A stretch of 64,000 nt of DNA from assembly GCF_022771645.1 (NCBI RefSeq), contig NZ_JALFCU010000064.1, forward strand, positions 20,338 to 84,337. Direction: 5' to 3'. Shown here one piece after another: positions 63,777 to 64,000 of the stretch (positions are counted from its first letter, which is position 1; every line of letters begins with the position of its first letter). The translations under genes were made by a program, and so were the position numbers. The notes below the pieces were generated by a model. The model was not told where the DNA came from and searched no databases. It worked only from the letters and a program-made list of their open reading frames with translations. The DNA is from Selenomonas sp. (GTDB lineage Bacteria > Bacillota > Negativicutes > Selenomonadales > Selenomonadaceae).

Positions 63777-64000
63777 TCAGGCGGCTGCTTTCGCTGCATC
63801 CAGCAACATGGCTGGGAAGTATGCTTCGGCTGGCGGGATGTCGCCGATCGCCGAATGGAAGCGTTCGTAGTTGTAAGTCCTGATGTAGTTGCGGATTGCT
63901 TGGCGCGCCTCCTTGATGTTGTTGTATTGCGTCAGGTAGGCCTCTTCGTGTTTGAAAGACCGGAACCAGCGCTCGATCATGACATTATCGGCCCAGCGGC
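63777..64000 (-). mobile_element. IS3-family transposase (integrase catalytic part), window-edge fragment
   Basis: The C-terminal 74 or so residues of an IS3-family OrfB: RWADNVMIERWFRSFKHEEAYL, EARQAIRNYIRTYNYERFHSAIGDIPPAEAYF. The glutamate of the DDE triad is in MIERWFR. The frame continues past base 64000. The terminal inverted repeat was not identified. Confidence 0.85.

Overview
The window looks like a chromosome segment of a GC-rich (roughly 60 percent by eye) diderm Firmicute of the class Negativicutes, most likely a Selenomonadaceae relative such as Mitsuokella or Selenomonas. The main evidence is an OmpM-type porin (signal peptide, SLH domain, coiled coil, beta-barrel ending in Phe) beside Firmicute-style regulators and PTS systems, with strong Shine-Dalgarno (SD) sites and several TTG starts. 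This assignment is inferred from gene content only.

Layout. 1-2234: metal-efflux operon on the minus strand (two small membrane proteins, a metal-binding-domain-like protein, a partial P1B ATPase) behind a strong promoter with a palindromic operator. 2253-7169: nikBCADE-type ABC importer, divergent from a SAM methyltransferase across a 47-bp near-perfect palindrome. 8165-10748: LysR regulator, YeiH-type exporter, membrane-anchored HMA protein. 10854-11345: an orphan cobalamin-riboswitch RNA with its own promoter and terminators but no gene behind it. 11374-16540: LysR/MFS pair, then a hybrid histidine kinase with a one-base frameshift. 16639-21280: SorC-controlled glucitol operon (srlM-A-E-B-D). 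21428-24740: sucCD and galM. 24982-29341: HAD phosphatase, FkbM methyltransferase broken at a G9 tract, Rpn-type nuclease, REC/GGDEF/EAL protein. 29544-32538: purine permease, divergent Crp/Fnr regulator, NusG-II protein and Gx transporter. 32579-40118: surface-modification cluster (diguanylate cyclase, MBOAT, SGNH, phosphoethanolamine transferase, M18 aminopeptidase). 40389-51664: tRNA-Gln, orphan glucitol IIA, large secreted GH13, OmpM porin, Cof phosphatase, alpha-glucosidase and alpha-glucoside PTS. 51949-59674: AAA ATPase, gdhA, hydantoinase hyuAB with an IclR regulator. 59752-64000: MmeI-like single-chain restriction-modification enzyme, a toxin/immunity-like pair and an IS3 transposase fragment.

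How it fits together. Carbohydrate genes dominate: the secreted GH13 enzyme would cut alpha-glucans outside, the porin and the alpha-glucoside PTS would import products, and the cytoplasmic alpha-glucosidase would split them. Glucitol uptake is a second self-contained module, and sucCD and gdhA are central metabolism. Metal handling is a second theme.

The least expected signals are regulatory. They are the orphan B12-sensing RNA, three genes whose SD is the 3' arm of a terminator-like hairpin (yeiH, MBOAT, MmeI-like), a 37-bp gap between divergent hyuB and iclR, and a dispersed double-hairpin repeat in four copies. Four genes are interrupted by indels or a stop; at the G9 tract this may be phase variation, and elsewhere sequencing error cannot be excluded. 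Functions are read from recognisable motifs and remembered family features; no database search was run.
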